From NCBI RefSeq assembly GCF_013030945.1, contig NZ_JABBXF010000059.1, forward strand, positions 1-64,000: 64,000 bases of DNA. Reading direction: 5' to 3'. The DNA comes from Streptomyces morookaense. Its GTDB lineage: Bacteria > Actinomycetota > Actinomycetes > Streptomycetales > Streptomycetaceae. Each line of letters starts with the position of its first letter. Within the stretch, counting starts at the first letter, position 1. Positions 52,899 through 62,906 of this stretch are shown one piece after another. The notes under the pieces were generated by a model that saw only the letters and a program-made list of their open reading frames with translations, was not told where the DNA came from and ran no database searches. Both the position numbers and the translations under genes were made by a program.

Positions 52899-54407
52899 GT
52901 GACCGTCACTGAACTGGTGCCGTACGAGGACGCGCTGGCGTCCTACGACCCCGTCATGGGCCTGGAGGTCCACGTCGAGCTGGGCACCAAGACCAAGATG
53001 TTCTGCGGGTGCTCCACCGAGCTGGGCGCCGACGCCAACTCGCAGACCTGCCCCACCTGCCTCGGCCTCCCCGGCGCGCTGCCGGTCGTCAACGCGACCG
53101 GCGTCGAGTCCGCGATCCGCATCGGCCTCGCGCTGCACTGCGAGATCGCCGAGTGGTGCCGCTTCGCCCGGAAGAACTACTTCTATCCGGACATGCCGAA
53201 GAACTTCCAGACCTCCCAGTACGACGAGCCCATCGCCTTCAACGGCTACCTCGACGTGCAGCTGGAGGACGGCGAGATCTTCCGTGTGGAGATCGAGCGC
53301 GCCCACATGGAGGAGGACACCGGCAAGTCCACGCACGTGGGCGGTGCCACCGGCCGCATCCACGGCGCCCGGCACTCGCTGCTGGACTACAACCGCGCCG
53401 GCATCCCGCTCATCGAGATCGTCACCAAGCCGATCGAGGGCGCGGGCGAGCGGGCCCCCGAGGTCGCCAAGGCGTACGTGGCCGAGCTGCGCGAGCTCAT
53501 CAAGGCGCTCGGCGTCTCCGAGGCCCGCATGGAGATGGGCCAGATGCGCTGCGACGTCAACCTGTCGCTGCGCCCCAACGGCACCGAGAAGTTCGGCACC
53601 CGCAGCGAGACCAAGAACGTCAACTCGCTGCGCTCCGTGGAGCGTGCCGTCCGCTACGAGATCAGCCGCCACGCCGGCGTGCTGAACGCGGGCGGGAAGA
53701 TCGTCCAGGAGACCCGGCACTTCCACGAGGAGGACGGCTCCACCACCGCCGGCCGCATCAAGGAAGAGGCCGAGGACTACCGCTACTTCCCCGAGCCGGA
53801 CCTGGTGCCGGTGGCCCCCGCCCGCGAGTGGGTCGAGGAACTGCGGGGCACCCTCCCCGAGCTGCCGCGCGTGCGCCGCAACCGGCTGCGCGAGGAGTGG
53901 GGGATCTCCGAGCACGACATGCAGTCGATCCTCAACGCCGGTGCGGTGGACCTGATCGAGGCCACCATCGCGGCCGGCGCCGACTCGGCCGCCGCCCGCA
54001 AGTGGTGGATGGGCGAGCTGGCCCGCCGGGCCAACGAGGAGGGCACCGCCCTCGCGGAGCTCCCGATCAGCCCGGCCCAGGTCGCGCGGATCGCGGCGCT
54101 GGTCGCCGACGGCTCGCTCAACGACAAGCTGGCCCGTCAGGTCATCGAGGGCGTGCTGGCCGGCGAGGGCGAGCCGGACGCGGTCGTCGAGCAGCGCGGT
54201 CTGAAGCTCGTCTCCGACGACAGCGCCCTGGGTGCGGCCGTCGACGAGGCGATCGCGGCCAACGCGGCCATCGCGGACAAGATCCGGGCCGGCAAGGTCG
54301 CGGCGGCGGGTGCGCTCGTCGGCGCGGTCATGAAGGCCACCCGGGGCCAGGCGGACGCGGCGCGTGTCCGCGAACTGATCCTGGAGAAGCTGGGCGTCGA
54401 GGGCTGA
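52899..54407 (+). CDS. gatB: Asp/Glu-tRNA amidotransferase subunit B
   Basis: 502 aa, phosphorylates and amidates mischarged Glu-tRNA(Gln)/Asp-tRNA(Asn). [20 protein letters not shown] at the N-terminus, [12 protein letters not shown], and [17 protein letters not shown] are signatures. The C-terminal helical/YqeY-like tRNA-binding domain covers about 345-502. GTG start at 52899. Ends with a terminator hairpin. Confidence 0.97.
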   Translation: MTVTELVPYEDALASYDPVMGLEVHVELGTKTKMFCGCSTELGADANSQTCPTCLGLPGALPVVNATGVESAIRIGLALHCEIAEWCRFARKNYFYPDMPKNFQTSQYDEPIAFNGYLDVQLEDGEIFRVEIERAHMEEDTGKSTHVGGATGRIHGARHSLLDYNRAGIPLIEIVTKPIEGAGERAPEVAKAYVAELRELIKALGVSEARMEMGQMRCDVNLSLRPNGTEKFGTRSETKNVNSLRSVERAVRYEISRHAGVLNAGGKIVQETRHFHEEDGSTTAGRIKEEAEDYRYFPEPDLVPVAPAREWVEELRGTLPELPRVRRNRLREEWGISEHDMQSILNAGAVDLIEATIAAGADSAAARKWWMGELARRANEEGTALAELPISPAQVARIAALVADGSLNDKLARQVIEGVLAGEGEPDAVVEQRGLKLVSDDSALGAAVDEAIAANAAIADKIRAGKVAAAGALVGAVMKATRGQADAARVRELILEKLGVEG

Positions 54408-54429
54408 CGTCCGGCAATCGCCTGCCGAT

Positions 54430-54463
54430 AATGGCCGCTTCTCCCCCCGGAGGAGCGGCCATT
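54430..54463 (+). terminator. Terminator after gatB
   Basis: Perfect 10-bp arms AATGGCCGCT at 54430-54439 and AGCGGCCATT at 54454-54463, extended inward by TCTCC/GGAG-type pairing. It starts 23 nt after the gatB stop. Confidence 0.75.
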
Positions 54464-54581
54464 GCCGTATGCCCCGGGCCGGCTGATTTTTGCCGGTACG
54501 CACCCCACATGCCGGAACGGTCCGGCATGATCGCCTGGAACGGGCCGGTCCGCGTGCCCGGACGAGGGCTGGGGAGTGGCA

Positions 54582-55187
54582 ATGCGACGGGTGAGCACAG
54601 CGCTGGCGGCGCTCCTGTTGACGGGCGCGGGGCTGGCGGCGACGACAGGGACGGCGGATGCGGCCACGTCGGCGGCCGGCATCGAGGCGGCTTGTGCGGG
54701 CGACTGGGGCAGTCTTCCCAAGACCGCCACCGAGACGGCCGGTTACTCGCCGCTGGTGAACATCAGAACCGGGCAGCACGCCTGCTTCGACCGCATGGTC
54801 TTCGACATCCGCGGCGCCGAGGGCAGCGCGGAGCACGGCCCGGTCCGCTATCAGGTCCGTTATGTGGACGAGTTGCACCAGGACGGCTCCGGTGACCTGA
54901 TCCCGGTCGGAGGCGGTGCGATCCTCGAAGTGCGTGTCGGTGCGCCGAGTTACGACCCTGAGACGATGCAGCCGAGCTACCGGGCACATGTCGGCAAGCC
55001 GCTGCCGGGCGTCGGCGTCGAGGGATACCGCACCTTCAAGGACATCCGCTACGGCGGCAGTTTCGAGGGCGACACCCAGGTGGGCGTGGGGGTACGGGCA
55101 CGACTGCCGTTCCGGGTGTTCCAGTCGGGCAACCATGTCGTGGTGGATGTGGCGCACCGCTGGGGCGCGGACCACGGCGCCCCGTAA
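54582..55187 (+). CDS. Secreted AMIN-like domain protein
   Basis: 201 aa with a signal peptide (RRVSTALAALLLTGAGLAA, cleavage near residue 30). The mature part, with two Cys residues (EAACAGDW, GQHACFDR) that could form a disulfide, matches the AMIN-like beta-rich domain: FDRMVFDIRG, then YRTFKDIRYGGSFEGDTQVGVGVR and HVVVDVAHRW at the end. Cell-wall association is likely. ATG at 54582 with GGGGAG 5 nt upstream; an in-frame GTG at 54576 is less likely. Monocistronic after the gatB terminator. Confidence 0.78.
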   Translation: MRRVSTALAALLLTGAGLAATTGTADAATSAAGIEAACAGDWGSLPKTATETAGYSPLVNIRTGQHACFDRMVFDIRGAEGSAEHGPVRYQVRYVDELHQDGSGDLIPVGGGAILEVRVGAPSYDPETMQPSYRAHVGKPLPGVGVEGYRTFKDIRYGGSFEGDTQVGVGVRARLPFRVFQSGNHVVVDVAHRWGADHGAP

Positions 55188-55289
55188 GGCGCCCCCTCCT
55201 CCGTGTGGGGTGGGCCACAAAGGGGACAAAGGATCTTTTTCGGCTGTCAGAGTGTGGGGGATCTCCCGCAACAGCCCGGAAGCCCGTCC

Positions 55290-57464
55290 ATGACCTCACT
55301 CGCCCGGTGGTGCCTGCGCCGCCGCACCACCGTCGTCGTGCTGTGGCTCCTGGCCCTCCTGGGCACCGCGGCGGCCGCCACGGCCGCCGGGTCCGGCTAC
55401 TCCGACGACTACCGCGTGCCCGGCACCGAGTCCGCGCGGGCGACGGAGCTCATGCAGCAGGCCTTCCCCGACACGGGCGGTGACGACGTCATCGTCTGGC
55501 ACACCGGCGACGGCACCGTGAAGGCCACGGACGTGGAGCGGCGCATGAGATCCGTCCTGCACGAGGTCGGGCGCCTGCCCGGCGTCGCCGACGTCGGCAC
55601 CCCGCACACCAGCCGCGACGGGCACACCGCGTACGCCTCCCTCGCCTTCGCGTCGGGCGGCGCCACCAAGGCGCAGGTGCAGAAGGTCGTCGACACCGTG
55701 CGGAAGGCCGGCACCGGAAACCTGCGCACCGCTCTCGGCGGCAGCGACATCGCCACCACCGAGAGCGCGAGCGGCCACCTGAGCGAGGTCGTCGGCGTTG
55801 TCGTCGCCGCGGTCGTGCTGTTCCTGGCCTTCGGATCGCTCGCGGCGAGCCTGTTGCCCATCGCCACCGCCCTCGTCGGCGTCGGCACCGCCGCCATGGG
55901 CACCGTCCTGCTCGGCCACGTGATGACGGTCGCCGGCTTCGCGCCCATGCTGGGCACGCTCATCGGCCTCGGCGTGGGCATCGACTACGCCCTGTTCATC
56001 GTCACCCGGCACCGCAAGGGACTGCGGCAGGGCCTGCCCGTGGCCGTCGCCGCGGAGCGTGCCGTCGCGACCACCGGGCGAGCCGTGGTCTTCGCGGGCG
56101 GCACCGTGTGCGTGGCCCTGCTCGGCATGCTGATCCTGCGGCTCGGCTTCCTCAACGGCGTGGCCGTGGCCGCCTCGCTCACGGTCGTCCTCACCGTCGC
56201 GGCCTCCGTCACCCTCCTCCCTGCCCTGCTCGGCATGATCGGCCCACGGGCGCTGAGCCGCCGCGAACGCCGCCTGCTCGCCGCCGAGGGCCGCTGCCCC
56301 GAGGCCCCCACCGGGCTCGCCGCGCGCTGGTCCGCCTTCGTGGAACGGCACCCCAAACTGCTCGGCGCGGTGGCCGCCGTGGTCATGCTGACCCTCGCGC
56401 TGCCCACGTTCTCCCTCCACCTGGGCACCTCCGACCAGGGCAACAACCCGGCCTCCAGCACCACGCGCCAGGCCTACGACCTGCTCGCCGACGGCTTCGG
56501 CCCCGGCGTCAACGGCCCGCTCACCCTCGTCGCCCCGCTCGACAGCGCCGCGGACCGCCTCGCCTTCGACAAGCTCCCCGACACCCTCCGCCGCACGGAG
56601 GGCATCGCCTCCGTCACCCCCGCGGCCCTGAGCGGCAGCGGCAGCACGGGCCTGATCACGGTCGTCCCCACCACCGCACCCCAGTCCCGCGCCACCAGCG
56701 ACCTGGTCGACCGGCTCCGCACCCAGGTCCTCCCGAAGGCCGCGGACGGCACGGGCCTGAAGGTCCGCGTGGGCGGCGTGACCGCGAGCTACGACGACTT
56801 CGCCGGCGTCATCCGCGGCAAACTCCCGCTGTTCGTGGGCACGGTGGTGGGTCTGGGCTGCCTGCTGCTGCTCCTGGCCTTCCGCAGCATCGGCATACCG
56901 GTGAAGGCGGCGCTGATGAACATCGCCGCGGTGGCCTCGTCGTTCGGCATCGTCGTGGCGATCTTCCAATGGGGCTGGGGCAGCGAATTCCTGGGCCTGG
57001 GCCACCAGGGCCCGGTGGAACCGTTCCTTCCGGTGGTCATGGTCTCGGTCCTGTTCGGCCTCTCCATGGACTACCAGGTCTTCCTCGTCAGCCGCATGTA
57101 CGAGGAGTGGCTGGCGACCCGCGACAACTGCCGCGCGGTACGGGTCGGCCTGGCCGAGACCAGCCGCGTCATCAACTCGGCGGCCGTCATCATGATCTCG
57201 GTCTTCCTGGCGTTCGTCCTGAGCGGCGACCGGGTGATCGCCATGTTCGGCATCGGCCTGGCGGCGGCGGTGGCCCTGGACGCGTTCGTGCTGCGCACGC
57301 TGCTGGTGCCGGCGCTGATGCACATGCTGGGCGGGGCCAACTGGTGGTTGCCGCGTTCGCTGGAGCGCTGGCTTCCGAGGGTGAGCATCGAGGCGCCGGA
57401 ACCGGCTGCGCCCCGTCAGGGGCGCGAGGAACTGCGCGAGCAACCACTGGCAGCCCGCAGTTGA
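55290..57464 (+). CDS. MMPL/RND-superfamily membrane transporter
   Basis: 724 aa, two repeats, each with one N-terminal helix, an extracytoplasmic loop and five helices. The first repeat holds GTLIGLGVGIDYALFIVTRHR (about 228) and the second SVLFGLSMDYQVFLVSRMYEEW (about 588), the proton-relay-bearing motifs. About 170-residue loops follow TM1 and TM7. Probably exports a lipid or hydrophobic compound; none is coded nearby. The C-terminal 18 residues (from APRQGREELREQ) are encoded by a dispersed GCGCCCC-type element that begins at 57408. Confidence 0.92.
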   Translation: MTSLARWCLRRRTTVVVLWLLALLGTAAAATAAGSGYSDDYRVPGTESARATELMQQAFPDTGGDDVIVWHTGDGTVKATDVERRMRSVLHEVGRLPGVADVGTPHTSRDGHTAYASLAFASGGATKAQVQKVVDTVRKAGTGNLRTALGGSDIATTESASGHLSEVVGVVVAAVVLFLAFGSLAASLLPIATALVGVGTAAMGTVLLGHVMTVAGFAPMLGTLIGLGVGIDYALFIVTRHRKGLRQGLPVAVAAERAVATTGRAVVFAGGTVCVALLGMLILRLGFLNGVAVAASLTVVLTVAASVTLLPALLGMIGPRALSRRERRLLAAEGRCPEAPTGLAARWSAFVERHPKLLGAVAAVVMLTLALPTFSLHLGTSDQGNNPASSTTRQAYDLLADGFGPGVNGPLTLVAPLDSAADRLAFDKLPDTLRRTEGIASVTPAALSGSGSTGLITVVPTTAPQSRATSDLVDRLRTQVLPKAADGTGLKVRVGGVTASYDDFAGVIRGKLPLFVGTVVGLGCLLLLLAFRSIGIPVKAALMNIAAVASSFGIVVAIFQWGWGSEFLGLGHQGPVEPFLPVVMVSVLFGLSMDYQVFLVSRMYEEWLATRDNCRAVRVGLAETSRVINSAAVIMISVFLAFVLSGDRVIAMFGIGLAAAVALDAFVLRTLLVPALMHMLGGANWWLPRSLERWLPRVSIEAPEPAAPRQGREELREQPLAARS

Positions 57465-57543
57465 CCTGCTGCCCTGGGCGGGTGCGTCGGCTGCGGGCCG
57501 TCGGTGGCTTGCCGCGCAGTTCCCCGCGCTCCTGACGGGGCGC
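57408..57543. repeat. Inverted pair of GCGCCCC-type elements overlapping the MMPL stop
   Basis: Left arm 57408-57460 and right arm 57491-57543 form an imperfect 53-nt inverted repeat. Both begin GCGCCCCGTCAGG and contain GAACTGCGCG and CCCGCAG. The MMPL stop codon (57462-57464) lies in the central spacer, so the left arm is coding. It probably also terminates transcription. Confidence 0.7.
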
Positions 57544-57645
57544 CTAAGGCCCCCTCACCCGCAGATCAGGCACTTGCCCGATGCCCCCACCCCCCTCCTT
57601 AGGGACGAGGCTTCTCCCGAAGCCGAATCCCGAAGGGGGAAACCC

Positions 57646-57777
57646 GTGTTCATCCACTACGAACTCCACCGGATCCGCAGCGCCGAGCTCATCCGCGAGG
57701 CGGCCGCACACAGGCCGGCCCGTGTCGCCCGCAGGGCACCCCGGCGCCTCCGCCGCCTCTTCGTTCTCGCCGCCTGA
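57646..57777 (+). CDS. Small uncharacterised basic protein (43 aa)
   Basis: GTG at 57646 follows AAGGGGGA at 6 nt. The 43 residues start VFIHYELHRIRSAELIREAA and end in an Arg-rich tail (RRAPRRLRRLFVLAA). YELH-x-IRSAELIR resembles tiny Streptomyces proteins of unknown role. It lies 35 nt before the LuxR gene on the same strand. Confidence 0.65.
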   Translation: MFIHYELHRIRSAELIREAAAHRPARVARRAPRRLRRLFVLAA

Positions 57778-57812
57778 ACCCGATGTCAGCCCCCTGTGCG
57801 ATGCTCGGCGAC

Positions 57813-60794
57813 GTGCAGAAGACCTCCGTCAGCCCCGTGTTCGTCGGCCGTTCCGACGAACTCGACACGCTCGCCGACGCGCTGGAGCGCGCAGCCGCCG
57901 GCGAGCCCCAGGCCGTGCTCGTCGGCGGCGAGGCGGGCGTCGGCAAGACGCGCCTGCTGGAGGAGTTCCTCGCCGGCGCCGCGGCCGGCGGCGCCGTCAC
58001 CGCGACCGGCGGCTGCGTCGAGATCGGCGAGGACGGCCTGCCGTTCGCGCCCCTGGCCACCGCCCTGCGGGCCCTGCACCGACAGGTCGGCGACGCCCTG
58101 ACCCGGGCCGCCGCCGGGCACGAGGGCGAACTCGCCCGCCTCCTGCCCGAACTGGGCGAAACCGCCCGCGAGTCGCACGACGAGGACGGCCGCGCCCGGC
58201 TCTTCGAGCTCACCGCCCGGCTGCTGGAGCGCCTCACCGCCGACCGCACCCTCGTCCTCGCCGTCGAGGACCTGCACTGGGCCGACCGCTCCACGCGTGA
58301 GCTCCTCGGCTACCTCTTCCGCTCGCTGCACAGTGCACGCCTGCTCATCATCACCACCTACCGCTCCGACGACATCCACCGGCGCCACCCGCTGCGCCCC
58401 TTCCTCGCCGAGCTCGACCGGATGCGCTCCCTGCACCGGATCGAACTCGGCCGCTTCACCCGTGCCGAGGTGCGGGCCCAGCTGGCGGGCATCGCGGGCG
58501 GCAGCCAGCCCGACCGGGACGTGCTCGACCGGATCTTCGAACGCTCCGACGGCAACGCCTTCTTCGTCGAGGAGATCGCGGCCTCACTGGCCGACGGTTG
58601 CACGGGCGGGCTCAGCACCTCCCTGCGCGATCTGCTGCTGGTCCGCGTCGAGGCGCTGCCCGAGGACGCCCAGCGCGTGGCCCGCATCGCCGCCGCGGCC
58701 GGCTCCGCCGTCGAGTTCGAGCTGCTGCACGCGGTCGCGGGCCTCGGCGAGGACGAGCTGATCGAGGCGCTGCGCGCGGCCGTGGGCGCCGGCATCCTGC
58801 GGGCCACGCCGGACGGCGACGGATACCGCTTCCGGCACGCCCTGGTCCGCGAGGCCGTCGTCGACGATCTGCTGCCCGGCGAGCGTTCCCGCCTCAACAG
58901 GCGCTATGCGCATGCTCTGGAGGCGGATCCGGGCCTCGTCCGGGCCGACGAACTCCCGGCCCGCCTCGCCAGCCACTGGTACCACGCGCACGATCCGGCC
59001 AAGGCGCTGCCCGCCGTCCTCGCCGCCGCCGTGCACGCCCGCCGGCGCTACGCCTACACCGAGCAACTGCGCCTGCTGGAACGCGCGCTGGAGCTGTGGG
59101 AGGACGTCCCGAAGGAGGTCCGCGAAGCCCAGCGGCCGTTCGACCACGCGGACGTCTATCCCGCGTGCGGCTGTGACGACGAGGCGCTGCGCCGGCTCGA
59201 CCTGCTGGCGGAGATCGTGGTCGCCGCGCACATGTCGGGGGAGCGCGAGCGCTCGCTGGCCGTGGCCAGGAAGGCGCTGCGCATGCTGGACGAGACCAAG
59301 GACCCGCTGCGCGCGGCCTGGTTCTGGACGCAGCAGGGCAAGGCGGCGGAGGGCCTGGCACGCGGCGACGGCCGGGCGGAGCTCGGCCGGGCGCAGGAGC
59401 TGGTCCGGGGGCTGCCGCCGTCCCCGGTGCACGCCGAAGTGATCGCGCAGGCCGCCGCGTGGAGCGCCGTCCACACGCCGGGCCCGGAGAGTTACGCCAC
59501 CGCCGAGCAGGCGGTCGAGCTGTCCCGGCTCGTCGGGGCCGAGAGCACGGGGCTCAGCGCCCGGCTCACCCTGGGCGGGCACCGGATCGACTCGGGGGAC
59601 GTCGAGGGCGGCCTCGCCGAGATGCGCGCCGTCTGCGCCCGCGCCGTCGAGCTCGGCGAGGTCCATGTCCTGGGGCGCTGCTACATCAACCTGGCCTCCG
59701 CCCTGGAGGGTGTGGGCCGTTCCGCGGAGGCCGTCACGGTCGCGGACGAGGGCGTCGAGGTGCTGCACCGCTTCGGCCTGCGCGACTCGACGGCCTGGGT
59801 CCACGGCAACAAGGCCTGTTCCCTGTACTCGCTGGGCCGTTGGCCGGAGGCGGAGGAGGCGGCCCGCGAGGCGCTGCGCCTGGCGCGGACCCGCATGCCC
59901 CGGGGCGCGGCGGCCAAGCGCTTCGCGCTGCTGGCCCTGGCCCGCGGCGAGTGGGACGCGGCCGAGCGCGAACTGGCCGTGGCCCGCGCGCACTACGGCA
60001 CGCACGACCCGCAGCCGCAGTACGAGATCCCCTTCGGCCACTGCACCCTGGAACTGGCCGCCGCCCGCGGCCGGTTGACCGATGCCCGCGCCGCCCTCGA
60101 CGAGACCCTGCGCCCGGGCCTCCCGGCCGCCGCCCAGCGCTACGCCTGGCCGCTGCTGATCGCCGCGGCCACGGCCGAGGCGGACGCGCGCGGCCTGCCG
60201 GCGGCCGAGCAGGGCCGTGCCGCGGTCCTCGGCAGTATCCGGGCCGCCGCCAAGCGGCTGCCGCGGTTCATCCCGGTATGGCAGGCCCACGCGCTCTATC
60301 TGGACGCCGAACTCCTGCGCGCGGATGGCTGTGAGGACGCACATCGCTGGGCGGAGGTCGTGGCCGCCTTCGAGCTGCTCGACCGGCCCTACGAACTCGC
60401 CCGCGCCCGGTACCGCTGGGCCGCCTCCCTGCTGGGTGCGGGCGGAGAGGGGGCGGCCGAGCCACTGGCCGCGGCCCACACCACCGCCGTCCGGCTGGGC
60501 GCCCGGCCGTTGCGCGAGGCCGTCGAACTGCTGGGGCGGCGGGCCCGGTTGTCCCTGGGCGGTAACCGGCAGACGGGCGACGGTCTCGGGCTGACCCCGC
60601 GGGAGCGTGACGTCCTGCGCCTGGTGGCGCTGGGCCACAGCAATGGTCGGATAGCCGAGGAGCTGTTCATCTCGCCGAAGACGGTGAGCGTGCACGTCTC
60701 CAACATCCTTGCCAAGCTCGGCGTCTCGGGCCGCGGCGAGGCCGCCGCGACGGCGCACCGGATGGGGCTGTTCAGCCCGCCGGTCCGCAGCTGA
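57813..60794 (+). CDS. LAL-type LuxR-family transcriptional regulator
   Basis: 993 aa from the GTG at 57813; ATGs at 57783 and 57801 are in-frame alternatives. The AAA-type ATPase domain has Walker A GGEAGVGKTRLLEEF (about 35) and Walker B-like LVLAVEDLHWADRST (about 149). A long TPR-like helical region follows. The C-terminal LuxR HTH reads LTPRERDVLRLVALGHSNG and SPKTVSVHVSNILAKLG (about 930-970). GATGCT, 7 nt before the GTG, resembles a leaderless -10 but lacks the first T. Ligand and targets unknown. Confidence 0.92.
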   Translation: MQKTSVSPVFVGRSDELDTLADALERAAAGEPQAVLVGGEAGVGKTRLLEEFLAGAAAGGAVTATGGCVEIGEDGLPFAPLATALRALHRQVGDALTRAAAGHEGELARLLPELGETARESHDEDGRARLFELTARLLERLTADRTLVLAVEDLHWADRSTRELLGYLFRSLHSARLLIITTYRSDDIHRRHPLRPFLAELDRMRSLHRIELGRFTRAEVRAQLAGIAGGSQPDRDVLDRIFERSDGNAFFVEEIAASLADGCTGGLSTSLRDLLLVRVEALPEDAQRVARIAAAAGSAVEFELLHAVAGLGEDELIEALRAAVGAGILRATPDGDGYRFRHALVREAVVDDLLPGERSRLNRRYAHALEADPGLVRADELPARLASHWYHAHDPAKALPAVLAAAVHARRRYAYTEQLRLLERALELWEDVPKEVREAQRPFDHADVYPACGCDDEALRRLDLLAEIVVAAHMSGERERSLAVARKALRMLDETKDPLRAAWFWTQQGKAAEGLARGDGRAELGRAQELVRGLPPSPVHAEVIAQAAAWSAVHTPGPESYATAEQAVELSRLVGAESTGLSARLTLGGHRIDSGDVEGGLAEMRAVCARAVELGEVHVLGRCYINLASALEGVGRSAEAVTVADEGVEVLHRFGLRDSTAWVHGNKACSLYSLGRWPEAEEAAREALRLARTRMPRGAAAKRFALLALARGEWDAAERELAVARAHYGTHDPQPQYEIPFGHCTLELAAARGRLTDARAALDETLRPGLPAAAQRYAWPLLIAAATAEADARGLPAAEQGRAAVLGSIRAAAKRLPRFIPVWQAHALYLDAELLRADGCEDAHRWAEVVAAFELLDRPYELARARYRWAASLLGAGGEGAAEPLAAAHTTAVRLGARPLREAVELLGRRARLSLGGNRQTGDGLGLTPRERDVLRLVALGHSNGRIAEELFISPKTVSVHVSNILAKLGVSGRGEAAATAHRMGLFSPPVRS

Positions 60795-60834
60795 CCCGTC
60801 ACCCCCGGGGACGTCGGCCGCGGGTGCGTCCGCC

Positions 60835-61857
60835 TCAGTCCCACGACCCCATGGCCTTCGGCAGCGCCGCTATCTCCGCCAAGTCCTCGGCGGTCAGGCG
60901 CAGTTCCGCCGCGGCCGCGTTCTGCACCGCCCACGCGGCCTTCTTGGTGCCCGGCACCGGTATGACGTGCCTGCCCTGGGCCAGTACCCAGGCCAGGGCG
61001 ACCTGGGCCGCGGAGGCGTCGTGGCGGTGGGCCACGCGGCGCAGGCCGGCCACGATCGGCTGGTTGGCGGCCATCATCTCCGCGGTGAACCGCGGGTGCC
61101 GCGCCCGGACGTCCTCCGGCTCGAAGCCCTGGCCGGGGGTGAGGGTGCCGCTCAGGAAGCCGTTGCCCAGCGGCATCGCGGCCAGCAGGCCCACGCCGCG
61201 CGAGGCGCACCACGGCACCAGGCGGTCCAGTGCCTCCCGCGACCACACCGACAGTTCGGCCTGAACGCTGCTGACGGGAAAGACCTGTTGGATGCGTTCG
61301 AGCTGGCGGATCGTCGTGTCGTACATCCCCGTCATCCGCGCGGCCGGTGCGCCGGACCGCAGGCTCGTGCGGCGCTGGGCGCGGGCCCCGACCGCGGACC
61401 AGCCCAGGGCGCGCACCTTGCCGGCGGAGACCAGGTCGGCCATCGCCCCCCAGGTCTCCTCGACCGGCACCTCGGGGTCGGGGCGGTGCAGCTGGTAGAG
61501 GTCGATCACATCGGTCTGCAGGCGGCGCAGCGAGGCGTCGCACGCGCGCTTCACATAGCCGGGGCGGCCGTTGGCGACGATGTGCTGATCGCCCACCAGC
61601 AGCCCGCACTTGGTCGCCACGAAGGCCTCGCCGCGGCGCTCCCGCAACACCCGTCCCAACAGCAGCTCGTTGGTGAACGGCCCGTACATGTCGGCCGTGT
61701 CCAGCAGGGACGTTCCGGCATCGAGTGCCGCATGGATCGTCCGCAGCGAGCCCTCGCCGCTCCGCTGGGAGGCGGTGTACGCCCAGTGCATGGGCATGCA
61801 CCCGAGTCCGACGGCGCCCGCTTCGAGTGCCGTCGCACCGATTCTCCTGCGCTCCAC
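60835..61857 (-). CDS. Aldo/keto reductase
   Basis: 340-aa NADPH-dependent (beta/alpha)8 reductase. Catalytic Asp and Tyr in LLDTADMYGPFTNE (about 52-65), Lys in VATKCGLLVG (about 80), His in DLYQLHRPDPEVP (about 118). HVIPVPGTKKA near the C-terminus. GTG at 61857 with GGGAGGGGA about 8 nt upstream. Convergent with the LuxR gene, 40 nt apart. Substrate unknown. Confidence 0.92.
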   Translation of the reverse strand: MERRRIGATALEAGAVGLGCMPMHWAYTASQRSGEGSLRTIHAALDAGTSLLDTADMYGPFTNELLLGRVLRERRGEAFVATKCGLLVGDQHIVANGRPGYVKRACDASLRRLQTDVIDLYQLHRPDPEVPVEETWGAMADLVSAGKVRALGWSAVGARAQRRTSLRSGAPAARMTGMYDTTIRQLERIQQVFPVSSVQAELSVWSREALDRLVPWCASRGVGLLAAMPLGNGFLSGTLTPGQGFEPEDVRARHPRFTAEMMAANQPIVAGLRRVAHRHDASAAQVALAWVLAQGRHVIPVPGTKKAAWAVQNAAAAELRLTAEDLAEIAALPKAMGSWD

Positions 61858-61931
61858 CGCCCGTATCCCCTCCCGTTCCTCGCCCCCAAACTAACCTCTG
61901 CCGGGACCGCCTCTTCGCATAGCCTCCAGGC

Positions 61932-62906
61932 ATGAGCGCAGATCACAGCGGTACCACGACCCGCGCGGCCCGCCCCCTGGCCTGGCTGCCGATCCGGCCC
62001 GAGGAGATCGAGGACCTTCCGGGCGGCCTGGAGTACGCGTACTGGAACGGCGAACCGGACTTTCCCACCGACCCGGCCCGTGTCGTCTTCTACGCCGCCC
62101 CCTACATGAAGGGCGACGAGGTCTGCACCCGTCCGCTGCCGCTGATGCCGAACCTCAGGGTGCTGCAGGCGCTCACCGCCGGTGTCGAGAACCTGCTGCC
62201 CGCCGTGTCCTCGCTGCCCTCCGGGGCGAAGCTGTGCAACGCCCGTGGCCTGCACGACGCGAGCACCGCGGAGCTGGCCCTGACGCTCACGCTCGCCGCC
62301 CTGCGCGACATCCCGGGGTTCGTCCGGGCCCAGGACGCGGGGGAGTGGCGGCACGGGTTCCGTCCGGCGCTCGCCGACAGGTCCGTCCTCATCGTGGGGT
62401 ACGGCTCGATCGGCAGTGCCATCGAGGACCGGCTCGCACCCTTCGAGTGCGCGCGGGTGGCACGTGTCGCGCGCTCTGCGCGGACAACCGCGCGCGGGCG
62501 GGTGCATCCGGTCTCCGCCTTGCCCGGTCTGCTTCCCGAGGCGGATGTGGTGATCCTCGCGACGCCGCTCACGGAGGAGACCCGCGGTCTCGTCGACGCC
62601 GGGTTCCTCGCGCGGATGAAGGACGGCGCCCTCCTGGTGAACGTCGCCCGGGGCGCCGTCGTGCGGACCGGGGCGCTGCTCGCCGAGCTGGAGAGCGGCC
62701 GGCTGCGGGCCGCACTCGACGTCACCGACCCCGAGCCGCTGCCCCCGGGGCATCCGCTGTGGAGTGCACCCGGCGTTCTCGTCACCCCCCATGTGGGTGG
62801 GCCGAGTTCGGCCTATTTCTCGCGCGCCAAGGCCCTCTTGCGCGATCAACTGGCCAGATTTGTACTGGACGAGCCTCTGCGGAATGTCGTAGTCGCTGCG
62901 GACTGA
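61932..62906 (+). CDS. D-isomer-specific 2-hydroxyacid dehydrogenase
   Basis: 324 aa. NAD-binding LIVGYGSIGSAIEDRL (about 153-168), catalytic Arg in LVNVARGAVVRTGALL (about 236), Glu in LDVTDPEPLPPGHPLW (about 266), His in VTPHVGGPSSA (about 285). ATG at 61932 lies exactly 6 nt after TAGCCT, so a leaderless mRNA is likely. Substrate (glyoxylate/hydroxypyruvate-like or other) cannot be told. Confidence 0.93.
   Translation: MSADHSGTTTRAARPLAWLPIRPEEIEDLPGGLEYAYWNGEPDFPTDPARVVFYAAPYMKGDEVCTRPLPLMPNLRVLQALTAGVENLLPAVSSLPSGAKLCNARGLHDASTAELALTLTLAALRDIPGFVRAQDAGEWRHGFRPALADRSVLIVGYGSIGSAIEDRLAPFECARVARVARSARTTARGRVHPVSALPGLLPEADVVILATPLTEETRGLVDAGFLARMKDGALLVNVARGAVVRTGALLAELESGRLRAALDVTDPEPLPPGHPLWSAPGVLVTPHVGGPSSAYFSRAKALLRDQLARFVLDEPLRNVVVAAD

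Noticed and set aside
57774-57812. Start of the LuxR gene at ATG 57783
   Set aside because: The N-terminal residues before the GTG at 57813 (MSAPCAMLGD) are unlike LAL regulators, whose fold starts at PVFVGRSDEL; kept only as an alternative.
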